The translations under genes and the position numbers were made by a program. From Bordetella parapertussis (GTDB lineage Bacteria; Pseudomonadota; Gammaproteobacteria; Burkholderiales; Burkholderiaceae_B): 24,817 nt of DNA. Numbering within the stretch: the stretch's first letter is position 1; the number at the start of each line of letters is the position of its first letter. Shown piece after piece: positions 15,901 to 23,112 of the stretch. The stretch covers positions 1 through 24,817 of the forward strand of contig CAMBLP010000012.1 in NCBI GenBank assembly GCA_945868195.1, written 5' to 3'. The notes under the pieces were generated by a model that saw only the letters and a list, made by a program, of their open reading frames with translations, made no database searches and had not been told where the DNA came from.

Positions 15901-16167
15901 GGTGTGGTCCCTCTCTTGACCGCCTCGGGTGCCGGCGCCGCCGCCCGAGTGTCGATTGGTATTACTGTGTTTAGTGGCATGATTGCTTCGACGTGTTTGG
16001 CTGTTGCACTCGTCCCTGTATTTTTTGTTGAAATTCAGACGTGGGTCGATAAGCGGCAAGCCAAACACGAGGCCAAGCTTGCTGCGCGTTTAGCTGCGCA
16101 TGAGCGTGCGCTGGCAGCGGAAACAAATCGTGCTGCGGGCGAGTCGACCTCTGGTTCTTCCACCTAG
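12955..16167 (+). CDS. RND efflux pump, HAE1 (AcrB/MexB-like) inner-membrane transporter
   Basis: This 1070-residue proton-driven pump of the hydrophobe/amphiphile efflux-1 family is close to the usual 1030-1070 residues. Visible family features are the N-terminal FFIERPVLGNVIALITML, then PTVQVTTMWPGASASLV, the helix-4 proton-relay acids Asp409-Asp410 in GIVVDDAIVVVE, the helix-10 Lys939 in ASKNAILIVEVALEE, and RFRPIVMTSIAFILGVVPL. The pattern of 12 helices with two large periplasmic loops is intact, with no frameshift. The C-terminal roughly 30 residues form an Ala/Arg/Glu-rich cytoplasmic tail. AGGA stands 9 bases ahead of the ATG. It is the third gene of the tripartite set. No TetR, MarR or LysR regulator adjoins it, which is unusual for such pumps. 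Downstream metabolic genes follow after 27 bases without a visible terminator. Confidence 0.95.
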   Translation: MLSKFFIERPVLGNVIALITMLIGAVSIFGLPIAQYPPMTPPTVQVTTMWPGASASLVQQLVASNIENQVNGVENMLYMQSNSTNDGRYTLTVTFEVGTDPNMAQVTVQNRVAIALASLPQAVQKQGVTTKVQSTSILQFVTLTSSNPEHDALFLSNFANLQLQNRLARIPGVAAANVFGVGNYSMRIWLDPAQLKMRNLSPTDVATAISRQNVMLAAGQLGAPPVPMGQDFQLTLNVTSALETPEQFGQILLKTNDQGELTRLKDVARIEMGSQNYSQFFLLGDKPAGGIAIYQLPAANAIDVAKAVKVEMEKISKTFPKEIKWEIPFDTTIFVTASIKEVYHTLFEAGILVLLVIMLFLQDWRATLVPATTVPVTIIGAFACMAAMGFSINLLTLFAIVLCIGIVVDDAIVVVEGVAKKVELGQTPRQGAINAMTELLGPIIGITLVLMAVFLPASFIAGITGQMYRQFALVIAATALISGINAVTLKPTQAAQFITPKLPGAKKNWFFIKFDQVFEKISAWYAKLMHHLMDHRKITSLVGLVLIVGAIVGLIRLPTGFIPNEDQGYLLVSVQLPDASALSRTQAGMAKVVTAIEKVPGVQQVVSIGGVNALSNNSSQSNTGVMYVILKPWEARGKGEDLKSIFIGMNQALKAIQEVSANVLLPPAIPGLGLSGGFQMQLQLIDGSNDFKKLEKITEDFLKEARARPEIMAIFTPFRNNVPQLKLTFNPSRAETLGVSLGDAYDVLQSSIGSTYVNQFFKYGQTYQVFLQADGKSRVSADQINRLYVKNKSGNMVPLGSFIEITETTGPAIASQYNIYPTAAILGAAADGFSSGQVIKALEELARTTLPESASFEWTAMSYQEKLVGNTVVLVFALSILLVYLVLAAQYESWSAPISVILAVPLALVGTVIALSATGLANNIYVQIGLVLMIALASKNAILIVEVALEEQKKGLSAVEAALKASHERFRPIVMTSIAFILGVVPLLTASGAGAAARVSIGITVFSGMIASTCLAVALVPVFFVEIQTWVDKRQAKHEAKLAARLAAHERALAAETNRAAGESTSGSST

Positions 16168-16194
16168 TTTGTCCTTAACGGAGTCAGTATCATC

Positions 16195-17094
16195 ATGAGT
16201 CAGTCCAACCATAGCACTGCAGTCGCAGTCGGATTAGTGGGCCTTGGTGTGATGGGGCGAGGTGTTGCCGTCAATCTGATCAAGAGTGGCTTTAAGCTTT
16301 TTGGGCGAGACGTCAACCTCGAGGCGCTCTCATGGCTTGAGTCGATAGGTGGATACGTGGCCAAGACTCCGGCCGCCATGACGAGCGAGTGCGAAGTGAT
16401 CGTAAGTTTCGTCGTCAATGACGCCCAAACAGAGGATGTGCTCTTTGGTGAGCATGGGTTGGCGGCTACGATGAAACCCGATTCTGTTTTCATCGCATGC
16501 AGCACAATGTCTCCCAAGTATGTCAAAGATCTCGCTCAAAGACTCGCCGCACGCAAGATTCATTTGGTGGATGCGCCCGTCAGTGGGGGTAAGAACGGTG
16601 CCCTTAACGGAACATTGACCGTCATGATGGCGGGTAATCCTGTGATTTGTGAGCGCGTCAAACCTGTACTGTCTAGTTTTGGTGGAAATATTTTCTCTTT
16701 GGGTAGTGAGCCTGGTAAAGGCAGCCAGATGAAGGTCATCAATCAACTGTTGTGCGGTGTCCATATCGCTGCAGCAGCCGAAGCGCTTGCGATGGCAAAG
16801 CGCAATGGTTTGCCGCTCGATATCTCTCTGGATATTCTCAAAAGCGGTGCGGCTTCGAGCTGGATGCTCGCCGATCGAGGGCCGCGTATGGTGACTGAGT
16901 CTTTTGATGATGTGGCTTCGGCTGTGGACATTTTTGTAAAGGATCTTGGTCTTGTGCTCGATAGTGCACGTCAGTCCACATTTCCCGCTTCGATGGCGCA
17001 TGCTGCTTTTTTACAATTTATCGAGGCAAGCAGTCATGGTCACGGTCGCCAAGACGATTCTGCTGTGATTCGTAATTACACCGACAAACTCTAA
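16195..17094 (+). CDS. 3-hydroxyisobutyrate dehydrogenase family oxidoreductase (beta-hydroxyacid dehydrogenase, LtnD-like)
   Basis: This 299-residue NAD(P)-dependent beta-hydroxyacid dehydrogenase has an N-terminal Rossmann motif GLVGLGVMGRGVAVNL (residues 13-28), the substrate-binding signature DAPVSGGKNGALNGTLTVM, and the catalytic Lys180 in GSQMKVINQLL with the Asn three residues on. The ASSWMLADRGPRMV segment in the helical C-terminal domain resembles the L-threonate dehydrogenase (LtnD) branch, but that subgroup call is tentative. GGAG lies 12 bases before the ATG, a somewhat long spacing. It follows the RND pump by 27 bases and precedes the CMD-family gene by 17 bases, so it is probably at the tail of the same transcript. 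3-hydroxyisobutyrate, tartronate semialdehyde and threonate are all possible substrates. Confidence 0.87.
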   Translation: MSQSNHSTAVAVGLVGLGVMGRGVAVNLIKSGFKLFGRDVNLEALSWLESIGGYVAKTPAAMTSECEVIVSFVVNDAQTEDVLFGEHGLAATMKPDSVFIACSTMSPKYVKDLAQRLAARKIHLVDAPVSGGKNGALNGTLTVMMAGNPVICERVKPVLSSFGGNIFSLGSEPGKGSQMKVINQLLCGVHIAAAAEALAMAKRNGLPLDISLDILKSGAASSWMLADRGPRMVTESFDDVASAVDIFVKDLGLVLDSARQSTFPASMAHAAFLQFIEASSHGHGRQDDSAVIRNYTDKL

Positions 17095-17111
17095 TAGTTG
17101 AGATCATTTTT

Positions 17112-17636
17112 ATGGCCCGCATCCCTTACGCAGACTTAAACAATCCCGAAGCAAAGCCTTTGGTCGATCGCATCACTGCCGAGCGTGGTAGTGTTCTGCA
17201 TCTTTATCAAATGCTGCTTCATAGCCCCCCGGTTGCAAGCGGGTGGCTAAACTATCTCACAGCGATTCGTCAGCAAAGCTCTTTGCCAGGCGCGTTGCGT
17301 GAGCTTGTCATTATGAGAATTGCGATCGTCAATGGTGCGCCTTATGAGGCGGAGCAGCATGCTCCGATCGCCTTGCGTGAAGGTGTGACACAGGCTCAGC
17401 TCGACGATTTAGCCGGCTGGGAGTCATCCAAGCAATTCGATCCTACGCAGCGCGCCGTGCTTGCCTACGCAGACGCGATGACCAAAAACATTCACGTCTC
17501 TGCGGAGGTCTTCGCGGGGGTCAAGGCGTTGATGAGCGAGCGTCTGATCGTCGAGCTTACTGCGACGATCGGTGCCTACAATATGGTGTCGCGCTTTTTG
17601 GAAGCCTTGCAAATCCACTCGCACGACGCCCGCTAA
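17112..17636 (+). CDS. Carboxymuconolactone decarboxylase (CMD) family protein
   Basis: This 174-residue all-helical protein belongs to the CMD/AhpD superfamily. The core ALRELVIMRIAIVNGAPYEA followed by EQHAPIALREGVT (residues 61-93) is the family signature. The AhpD-type CxxC redox pair is absent, with Glu79-Ala-Glu81-Gln-His83 in its place, so peroxidase activity is not expected. This makes it closer to the gamma-carboxymuconolactone decarboxylase-like group, whose members are mostly uncharacterised. Its weak ribosome site and 17-base distance from the dehydrogenase gene suggest co-expression. It ends 16 bases before the convergent class II aldolase gene. A role in ring-cleavage product metabolism is possible but not shown. 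Confidence 0.85.
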   Translation: MARIPYADLNNPEAKPLVDRITAERGSVLHLYQMLLHSPPVASGWLNYLTAIRQQSSLPGALRELVIMRIAIVNGAPYEAEQHAPIALREGVTQAQLDDLAGWESSKQFDPTQRAVLAYADAMTKNIHVSAEVFAGVKALMSERLIVELTATIGAYNMVSRFLEALQIHSHDAR

Positions 17637-17652
17637 AACAACACCCGCTAAA

Positions 17653-18441
17653 TCACAACGTGTAAAGTGGGTAGCCACCCGGCTCAGCATCCAACAGCCT
17701 GAGCATGGCATGCCACTCGAGCTCGCCGTATGGTCGACGCACGCCTGGTTGATACAGGTGTGCGGACTTCTCCAAAATTTCTTTTGGGGGAAGTGATAGG
17801 GCAGTCCCCGCTGTCATGGCGTCGACCTGCGCGCGACAGGACATTTCGAGTTGATACATTAAGTTAAAGGCCTGAGGCACAGAGGCGCCACTGGTGAGCA
17901 AACCATGATTGCGAAGAATCAGGGCGTTGTGCGAGCCCAAGTCCTTGACAAGACTCTCGCGCTCGGCGAGATCGATCGCGGGGCCATTAAAGTCGTGATA
18001 ACCAATATGGTTGTTAAAGCGACTTGAAGTTTGTGTCATCGGCAATAACCCACAATCCATCGAAGCCACGGCCATCCCTGCGCGGGTATGCGTGTGAATC
18101 ACGCAGCCGATATCAGGACGCGCTGTGTGAATACAACCATGGATCACGTAGCCGCTTTTATTGATGCCGTAGTCTGTATCGGGTTTACGCACAATTTCAC
18201 CTTCGACGGTGATGCGCACCAAGCTAGACGCAGTGATTTCTTTGTAAAGCAATCCATAGAGATTGATCAGTAAGTCCTCGGTGCCAGGAATACGGGCGGT
18301 GATGTGGTTGTAAATCATATCGGTCATGCCGTACTTGTCCATCAGGCGATAGCATGCGGCCAGGGTCACACGCGTCTCCCACTCCTCGGGACTGGCTTTA
18401 CCCTTTAGGGGCTCGAATTGAGTTGAAAACTTGCCGCTCAC
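17653..18441 (-). CDS. Class II aldolase/adducin family protein
   Basis: This 262-residue protein carries the class II aldolase fold with zinc ligands His116 and His118 in CVIHTHTRAGMAV and His179 in LILRNHGLLTSG. Other visible parts are YNHITARIPG and LYGLLYKEITASSLV, typical of the uncharacterised aldolase/adducin group abundant in Burkholderiales. Such proteins may cleave or epimerise hydroxy acids or sugar acids; this one has no assigned reaction. The start codon is GTG at 18441, supported by a perfect AGGAGG five bases upstream. It is the last gene of the seven-gene minus-strand run, 35 bases after the dehydrogenase stop, and converges on the CMD gene. The nearby LtnD-like enzyme recalls threonate/erythronate loci, but the kinase those pathways need is absent. 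Confidence 0.87.
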   Translation of the reverse strand: MSGKFSTQFEPLKGKASPEEWETRVTLAACYRLMDKYGMTDMIYNHITARIPGTEDLLINLYGLLYKEITASSLVRITVEGEIVRKPDTDYGINKSGYVIHGCIHTARPDIGCVIHTHTRAGMAVASMDCGLLPMTQTSSRFNNHIGYHDFNGPAIDLAERESLVKDLGSHNALILRNHGLLTSGASVPQAFNLMYQLEMSCRAQVDAMTAGTALSLPPKEILEKSAHLYQPGVRRPYGELEWHAMLRLLDAEPGGYPLYTL

Positions 18442-18446
18442 TATAT

Positions 18447-18452
18447 CCTCCT
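18447..18452 (-). promoter_or_regulatory. Strong ribosome binding site (AGGAGG) fixing the GTG start of the aldolase gene
   Basis: On the minus strand the sequence reads AGGAGG, then five bases, then GTG. The perfect anti-16S match at ideal spacing justifies the GTG start at 18441 although no ATG is present. Confidence 0.8.
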
Positions 18453-18476
18453 GTTTTTTTCAATAGCAATCTTACT

Positions 18477-19454
18477 CTAGCTTTTGGGTGCCACGATGAG
18501 GTCGGCTGGATCCAAAGCTTGTTGCTTGAAATAGAGCTCAATATTTCGAAACATATGACTGACGATATGCGGGACATTGTCATAAACGCTGCCAGCAGAA
18601 TGCGGCGTCGCAACAACCTGACCCATATGGAGCAAAGGATGATCGGCGCGAGGTGGCTCGCCTTCAAAGGTATCGAGACCTGCACTGGAAAGCTGACCCG
18701 TACGAAGTGCTTCCACAAGCGCGGCCTCGTCAATGAGTTCGCCTCGCGCCGTATTGATCAGCATCGCGCCACGTTTCATTTTATTAAAGGTCTTTGCATT
18801 AAAGAGATGCTTGGTTTGCTCGGTCAGCGGAGCGTGTAGGCTCAATATGTCGCTTTGCGCTAACAAGGTATCAAAATCGACGTATCGCACGTTAAATTGT
18901 TGCTCGAGAGCGGGGTCGAGTTTTGTGCGGCTGTGATAAATGAGGTTGACGTCAAAGCCGCTCAGGCGCTTAGCCACAAAACGTGCGATATTGCCAAAGC
19001 CGAACAGTCCGACTGTTTTGCCGTCAAGCATGGAGCAGACTGTACGCAAATCCGAGGCGATCCATTTTCCCTCTTGCAAGCTTCGGTGCGCCAAGGGGAG
19101 GCGACGTGAAGTGGCCAAGATCAGCATCAGCGTATGTTCGGAAACAGGGATGGAGGTCGCGCCAGCCGTGATCGCGACCGTCACGCCCGCCCGTCGTGCA
19201 GCCTCGAGATCGATTTTATCGACGCCGATGCCCCATTTTTGAATGAGTTTCAAACGTGGCGCCTGAGCGATCATTTCAGCGGTCACAAAAGTGCCGGCCG
19301 CCATGATGACCTCGGCATTGGTCGCCAAACTAAGATGCTCTGCTTGTTCGTTTGTTTTCGCAAAGGCAATGGTGAAAGAGGGTGGCGTCAATGCGCGAAT
19401 CACCTCAACGGTGGGCGCGGCCATCGGTGTCAGAAAAACAATATGTGGTTGCAT
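18477..19454 (-). CDS. D-isomer-specific 2-hydroxyacid dehydrogenase family protein (second copy in window)
   Basis: This 325-residue NAD-dependent dehydrogenase of the phosphoglycerate dehydrogenase-like group shows KWGIGVDKIDLEAARRAG (73-90), the nucleotide-binding GLFGFGNIARFVAKRL (149-164), catalytic Arg237 in NTARGELIDE, Glu264/Glu266 in LDTFEGEPP and His285 in TPHSAG. As in the other dehydrogenase at 8226-9149, Ala replaces the third Gly of the usual GxGxxG. There is no C-terminal ACT or ASB regulatory domain, so it is not a classical full-length SerA. Its ribosome site is weak. It lies 39 bases after the acyl-CoA synthetase stop and 35 bases before the aldolase start, within a likely operon. 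Substrate is probably a 2-hydroxy or 2-oxo acid made in this pathway, by context only. Confidence 0.88.
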   Translation of the reverse strand: MQPHIVFLTPMAAPTVEVIRALTPPSFTIAFAKTNEQAEHLSLATNAEVIMAAGTFVTAEMIAQAPRLKLIQKWGIGVDKIDLEAARRAGVTVAITAGATSIPVSEHTLMLILATSRRLPLAHRSLQEGKWIASDLRTVCSMLDGKTVGLFGFGNIARFVAKRLSGFDVNLIYHSRTKLDPALEQQFNVRYVDFDTLLAQSDILSLHAPLTEQTKHLFNAKTFNKMKRGAMLINTARGELIDEAALVEALRTGQLSSAGLDTFEGEPPRADHPLLHMGQVVATPHSAGSVYDNVPHIVSHMFRNIELYFKQQALDPADLIVAPKS

Positions 19455-19493
19455 GAGATTGGGGTAAAGGCTGAAAGCGGTGTTGGGTTGTGC

Positions 19494-21086
19494 TCAAGCT
19501 GGAGGCAGCGTAATGTCGCCGCGCTCGATCAACAAGACCTTGATATCTTTTTTTACAATCTTTCCATAGCCGGATTTGGGCATGGAATCCCAAAATACAA
19601 AATGTCTGGGCCAGCGGTATTTGGCGCAACGGCCTTCGAGATGACCCAATAATTCAGCCGCTTCTAGAGCGTTCGCACCTTCGCGTCGCACGATGACCGC
19701 CACACCGACTTCACCCCATTTTTCATCGGGGACCCCCAAAATCGCGATTTCCGCGACACCGGGGTGGGTGAGTAAAACTTCCTCTACCTCGCGAGGGTAG
19801 ACGTTGGACCCGCCCGAGATGTACATGTCTGACTCGCGACCGGTAATGTAAAGCAAGCCGCGCTCGTCCATGCGACCCAGATCGCCGGTATGAAACCAAC
19901 CGCCGCGTAACGCTTTTGCGGTCGCTTCGGGATTGCCGTGATAACCGGCAAAGACGGCAGGACCGCGACAACAAATCTCTCCAATTTCACCCGTTTCGAC
20001 AGGCGCAAGTCGATCGTTCAGGATCGCGACCTCCATCCCCACGCGCGGCCTACCGCAGGAGCCGATATTGGCATTTGGATCCGTATCATCCGCACTGTGC
20101 ATCTCGCGGGGCAGTACAGTGATGTTGCCTGTGACCTCTCCAAGCCCAAAGTACTGCACCAGAACCTTGCCGAGTTTTTGCAAGGCAAGTTTTTGATCTG
20201 CCCGATACATTGGTGCCCCGGCATAAATCACGAACCGCAATGTGCTGTGATCGTATTCATCCACGGCAGGATGTTCGACTAGCATTTTGATGATCGTTGG
20301 TACTGTAAACATATTGGTCACACGGTGACGCTCTACAGCCAGCCAAAATTGAGCAGGGTCCAGCTTTTCGCTGGGCATCAACACCGTCGCCGCACCACGC
20401 GCGACATTCAGCAGCGCATGGATTCCCGCGCCGTGTGAGAGCGGGGCGACTGCGATCGAGCAATCTTGCTCGGTGGTGCCAGGGATTAAATCAGCCAAGT
20501 GGTTGTTGACCACAAAGGCCATTTGCCCGTGCGTCAAAATGCCTGCTTTAGGTTTTCCCGTTGTGCCAGAGGTATAAAAAAACCAGAGTGGATCATCATA
20601 GGCAACAGTCTCCTCTGCATCGACGGCGTCTAGATGTTGTGAGATCAGGTTTTCATAAGACCATTCACCCGCGCGCGGCTGACCAATCACAATGATGTAT
20701 TTGAGTGTGTCTGAAGCCGCTAGCACCGCGTCCGTATGCGCTTGAAAGCAGTCCTCGACAAACATGGCGACGGCACCGCTCGAGGCGCCCAGGTAGGCGA
20801 CCTCTGGCGGGGTCAGACGAAAGTTTGTGGGCACCCAGACGCAGCCGAGCTTAAAGGCTACCCAGCAATGTTCAAAAGTTTGCAGGTTGTTTCTGGACTG
20901 CAATAAAAGGCAGTCGCCTTTTTTGATCCCAAGCGTGCGCAAGGCACTGACCATGGCGTTGACGCGTTGATTGATCTGGGTCCAAGTCCAGCGCTGTTCA
21001 CCTTGGATTAAAGCGGTGTGTTGCGGATATAAGCGGGCAGTATGTGTCAACAAGCGCCCGAGGTTCATCGACTGCGCTGCGTTCAC
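19494..21086 (-). CDS. Acyl-CoA synthetase (AMP-forming, ANL superfamily)
   Basis: This 530-residue adenylating ligase activates a carboxylic acid to its CoA thioester through an acyl-AMP. The diagnostic motifs are present in order: phosphate-binding YTSGTTGKPKAG (171-182), YFGLGEVTG (312-320), Asp402 in WFHTGDLG, Arg417 in the hinge GRESDMYISGGSNVYPREVE, and catalytic Lys509 in PKSGYGKIVKKD. Overall length and motif spacing are normal. The GTG start at 21086 overlaps the thiolase stop as GTGA and is supported by GGAG five bases upstream; ATG 21068 is a less likely alternative. Coupling with the thiolase places it in a CoA-dependent degradation route. Whether the acid is a fatty, branched or aryl-substituted acid cannot be told by eye. 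Confidence 0.93.
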   Translation of the reverse strand: MNAAQSMNLGRLLTHTARLYPQHTALIQGEQRWTWTQINQRVNAMVSALRTLGIKKGDCLLLQSRNNLQTFEHCWVAFKLGCVWVPTNFRLTPPEVAYLGASSGAVAMFVEDCFQAHTDAVLAASDTLKYIIVIGQPRAGEWSYENLISQHLDAVDAEETVAYDDPLWFFYTSGTTGKPKAGILTHGQMAFVVNNHLADLIPGTTEQDCSIAVAPLSHGAGIHALLNVARGAATVLMPSEKLDPAQFWLAVERHRVTNMFTVPTIIKMLVEHPAVDEYDHSTLRFVIYAGAPMYRADQKLALQKLGKVLVQYFGLGEVTGNITVLPREMHSADDTDPNANIGSCGRPRVGMEVAILNDRLAPVETGEIGEICCRGPAVFAGYHGNPEATAKALRGGWFHTGDLGRMDERGLLYITGRESDMYISGGSNVYPREVEEVLLTHPGVAEIAILGVPDEKWGEVGVAVIVRREGANALEAAELLGHLEGRCAKYRWPRHFVFWDSMPKSGYGKIVKKDIKVLLIERGDITLPPA

Positions 21087-22249
21087 GTCGACTCCAGCAC
21101 GCTCAGGTAATTAGCGACAGCCGCGCCACCCATGTTAAAGACAGCTCCGGCATGCGCGCCCGGGATTTGCATGTCTCCGGCCGTACCTGACAGTTGCATC
21201 GCTGCCATCACATGCTGGGACACACCGGTCGCACCAATAGGATGCCCTTTAGACTTTAGACCGCCTGAGGGGTTGACGGGGAGTTTGCCTTGTTTTGTCG
21301 TGACGCCATCCAGAATGACACGAGCGCCTTGGCCGTGAGGGGCCAAGCCCATTGCCTCGTATTCAAGCATTTCGGCGATCGTGAAACAGTCGTGGGTTTC
21401 GACAAACTTTAAATCATCGAGGCTAGCACCTGCGTCCGCCAGACCTTTTTGCCAAGCCAACGCCGCACCCTCAAAGCGTGTCGCATCGCGACGCGAGAGA
21501 GGCAGGAACTCATTGACATGGGTGCGCGAGCGCCACCGCACAGCAGGCACTTTGGCTCCAGCTAAAGGCTCATTCGATAAGACTAAGGCCGCAGCGCCAT
21601 CAGAGACCAGCGAGCAATCGGAGCGCTTGAGAGGACCGGCAACAAAGGGATTTTTTTCTGAAGGATTGCGACAAAAATCAAAACCTAAATCACGACGCAT
21701 ATGCGCATAAGGGTTGTGCATGCCGTTGGCGTGATTTTTCGCTGCAATCGCTGCGAGTGCATCAGACTGATCGCCAAAGCGTTCAAAGTATTGACCCGCA
21801 ATCTGGCCAAACACGCCAGCAAAGCCACCCTCTGTATGTCCCTCTTCTTTAACGTAGGAAGCCTTGAGCAAGATGTCACCAATCTCTTTGTTAGGCAAGG
21901 TGTTCATCTTTTCCATGCCCACGACGAGTGCGCGTCGAATGCGACCACTTGCCAAGGCGTCGAGCGCTGCCCAAATCGCGGCAGATCCTGTCGCACACGC
22001 ATTTTCCATCCGTACGGACGGAGTATGACGAAACTCTGGGATGGCGACGCTCATGAGCGCGCCGCTGAAGTCTTGTTGTACAAAACCGGCGTTAAAGTGA
22101 CCGACAAAAATCGCATCGATATCGCTGGGTTCGAGTCCTGCGCTTGCAATGGCAGGTAGTGCGGCCTCACGGATCAGTTGATCGAAATCCATGTTGTCGA
22201 GTTTGCCAAAGGGGGTGTGTCCCCAACCAACGATATACGGCTGTTTCAT
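21083..22249 (-). CDS. Thiolase family protein (SCP-x/SCP2-thiolase type)
   Basis: This 388-residue enzyme is expected to cleave a 3-ketoacyl-CoA with CoA. The nucleophilic Cys85 lies in ENACATGSAA, and His336 in SKGHPIGATG. HDC (286-288) in VETHDCFTIAEML and NPSGGLKSKGHP are typical of the sterol-carrier-protein-x thiolase branch. The C-terminal CxG motif of classical thiolases is replaced by NMGGAA (372-377), as in that branch, where the second Cys comes from HDC. An AAGGAG lies 8 bases before the ATG and merges with the SDR stop (TAAGGAG). The stop overlaps the acyl-CoA synthetase start. No DUF35/OB-fold partner gene is adjacent, so a stand-alone thiolase is more likely than a thiolase-like aldolase complex. 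Confidence 0.9.
   Translation of the reverse strand: MKQPYIVGWGHTPFGKLDNMDFDQLIREAALPAIASAGLEPSDIDAIFVGHFNAGFVQQDFSGALMSVAIPEFRHTPSVRMENACATGSAAIWAALDALASGRIRRALVVGMEKMNTLPNKEIGDILLKASYVKEEGHTEGGFAGVFGQIAGQYFERFGDQSDALAAIAAKNHANGMHNPYAHMRRDLGFDFCRNPSEKNPFVAGPLKRSDCSLVSDGAAALVLSNEPLAGAKVPAVRWRSRTHVNEFLPLSRRDATRFEGAALAWQKGLADAGASLDDLKFVETHDCFTIAEMLEYEAMGLAPHGQGARVILDGVTTKQGKLPVNPSGGLKSKGHPIGATGVSQHVMAAMQLSGTAGDMQIPGAHAGAVFNMGGAAVANYLSVLEST
21092..21095 (-). promoter_or_regulatory. Ribosome binding site (GGAG) supporting the GTG start of the acyl-CoA synthetase
   Basis: On the minus strand GGAG is followed by five bases and GTG at 21086. The site lies inside the last codons of the thiolase gene, consistent with coupled translation across the GTGA overlap. 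Confidence 0.65.
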
Positions 22250-22261
22250 TGTGATGTCTCC

Positions 22262-23074
22262 TTAGATAGAGCCGTCTTGGCTCTTTCGTAGCGTGGGGAT
22301 ACCCACACCTGATGCGTCAAAACCACCGTCGACCGCGATGCACTGACCATTGATGAATGAGGCGGCTGGACTGCATAGAAAACCGACTGCCTCGGCGATT
22401 TCTTCGGGCGTACCATAACGATTCATCGGAATGGTGTCGTAATAGTCCGAGCGAATCGCGACACTGTGAACGAGTTTGGCCATTTCGGTATCGACGGGGC
22501 CAGGCGCAACAACGTTTGCGCGGATGCCAATCGTGCCGAGTTCGACGGCTTGCTGCTTGGTGAGGTGAATGATGGCGGCTTTGCTTGTGCCGTAAGCGAC
22601 ACGCAGCGTGCTAGCGCGTAAACCAGAAATCGATGCGATATTGACAATCGAGCCGCTACCGTTCTTTTTCATGTAGGGAATACAGGCTTGTGAACACAAA
22701 AAAGCACCATCTAAGTTGGTGCCCATCACGTAACGAAACTCTTCAAATGTTGTTTCAGTCAGAGGTTTAAAAACTGCGACTCCAGCATTGTTGACCAATG
22801 CGTCAATGCGGCCAAATTTTGCTGCGATCAGATCGATCGCGGTTTGCACTTGGTCAGGTTTCGAAATATCACAAAAGAGGGCAAGTACGCGGGACGGGCT
22901 ATTGAGCTCGGCTTCTGTCGTTTTTAGGGTGCTAGCCTCGACATCTAACAGCGCGACTCTATAGTCATGTGCAAGAAACCATTTAGCGATTGCAAGACCA
23001 ATCCCGCGGGCACCGCCCGTCACAACGGCGACAGGACTATTGGAGGTAGTTGAAGACAAGAGCGACTCCATCAT
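22262..23074 (-). CDS. Short-chain dehydrogenase/reductase (classical SDR)
   Basis: This 270-residue NAD(P)-dependent oxidoreductase has cofactor-binding TGGARGIG (19-26), NNAG (95-98), Asn120, Ser148 in NIASISG and the catalytic YGTSK (Tyr161, Lys165), so the Asn-Ser-Tyr-Lys tetrad is complete. Asp44 at the end of the second strand (ALLDVE) favours NAD over NADP. PGPVDTEMA and GQCIAVDGGFDASG are usual SDR C-terminal parts. Two adjacent ATGs begin the frame; either may be used, with only a weak ribosome site. It lies 12 bases ahead of the thiolase. In this setting oxidation of a 3-hydroxyacyl-CoA to the 3-keto form is the natural guess, but SDR substrates are not predictable from sequence. 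Confidence 0.9.
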   Translation of the reverse strand: MMESLLSSTTSNSPVAVVTGGARGIGLAIAKWFLAHDYRVALLDVEASTLKTTEAELNSPSRVLALFCDISKPDQVQTAIDLIAAKFGRIDALVNNAGVAVFKPLTETTFEEFRYVMGTNLDGAFLCSQACIPYMKKNGSGSIVNIASISGLRASTLRVAYGTSKAAIIHLTKQQAVELGTIGIRANVVAPGPVDTEMAKLVHSVAIRSDYYDTIPMNRYGTPEEIAEAVGFLCSPAASFINGQCIAVDGGFDASGVGIPTLRKSQDGSI

Positions 23075-23112
23075 ATAAATAAAACTTCATTAGTGTCAGA
23101 CTTTATTCTTCG

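Noticed and set aside
16330..17001. Minus-strand open frame of over 220 codons opposite the beta-hydroxyacid dehydrogenase
   Set aside because: The plus-strand frame carries all family motifs; the antisense translation has no recognisable domain and no convincing ribosome site.
17629..17652. Direct repeat CCCGCTAAA twice at 15-base period at the end of the CMD gene
   Set aside because: Nine bases in a short convergent gap are too little to support a functional element; probably a small duplication.
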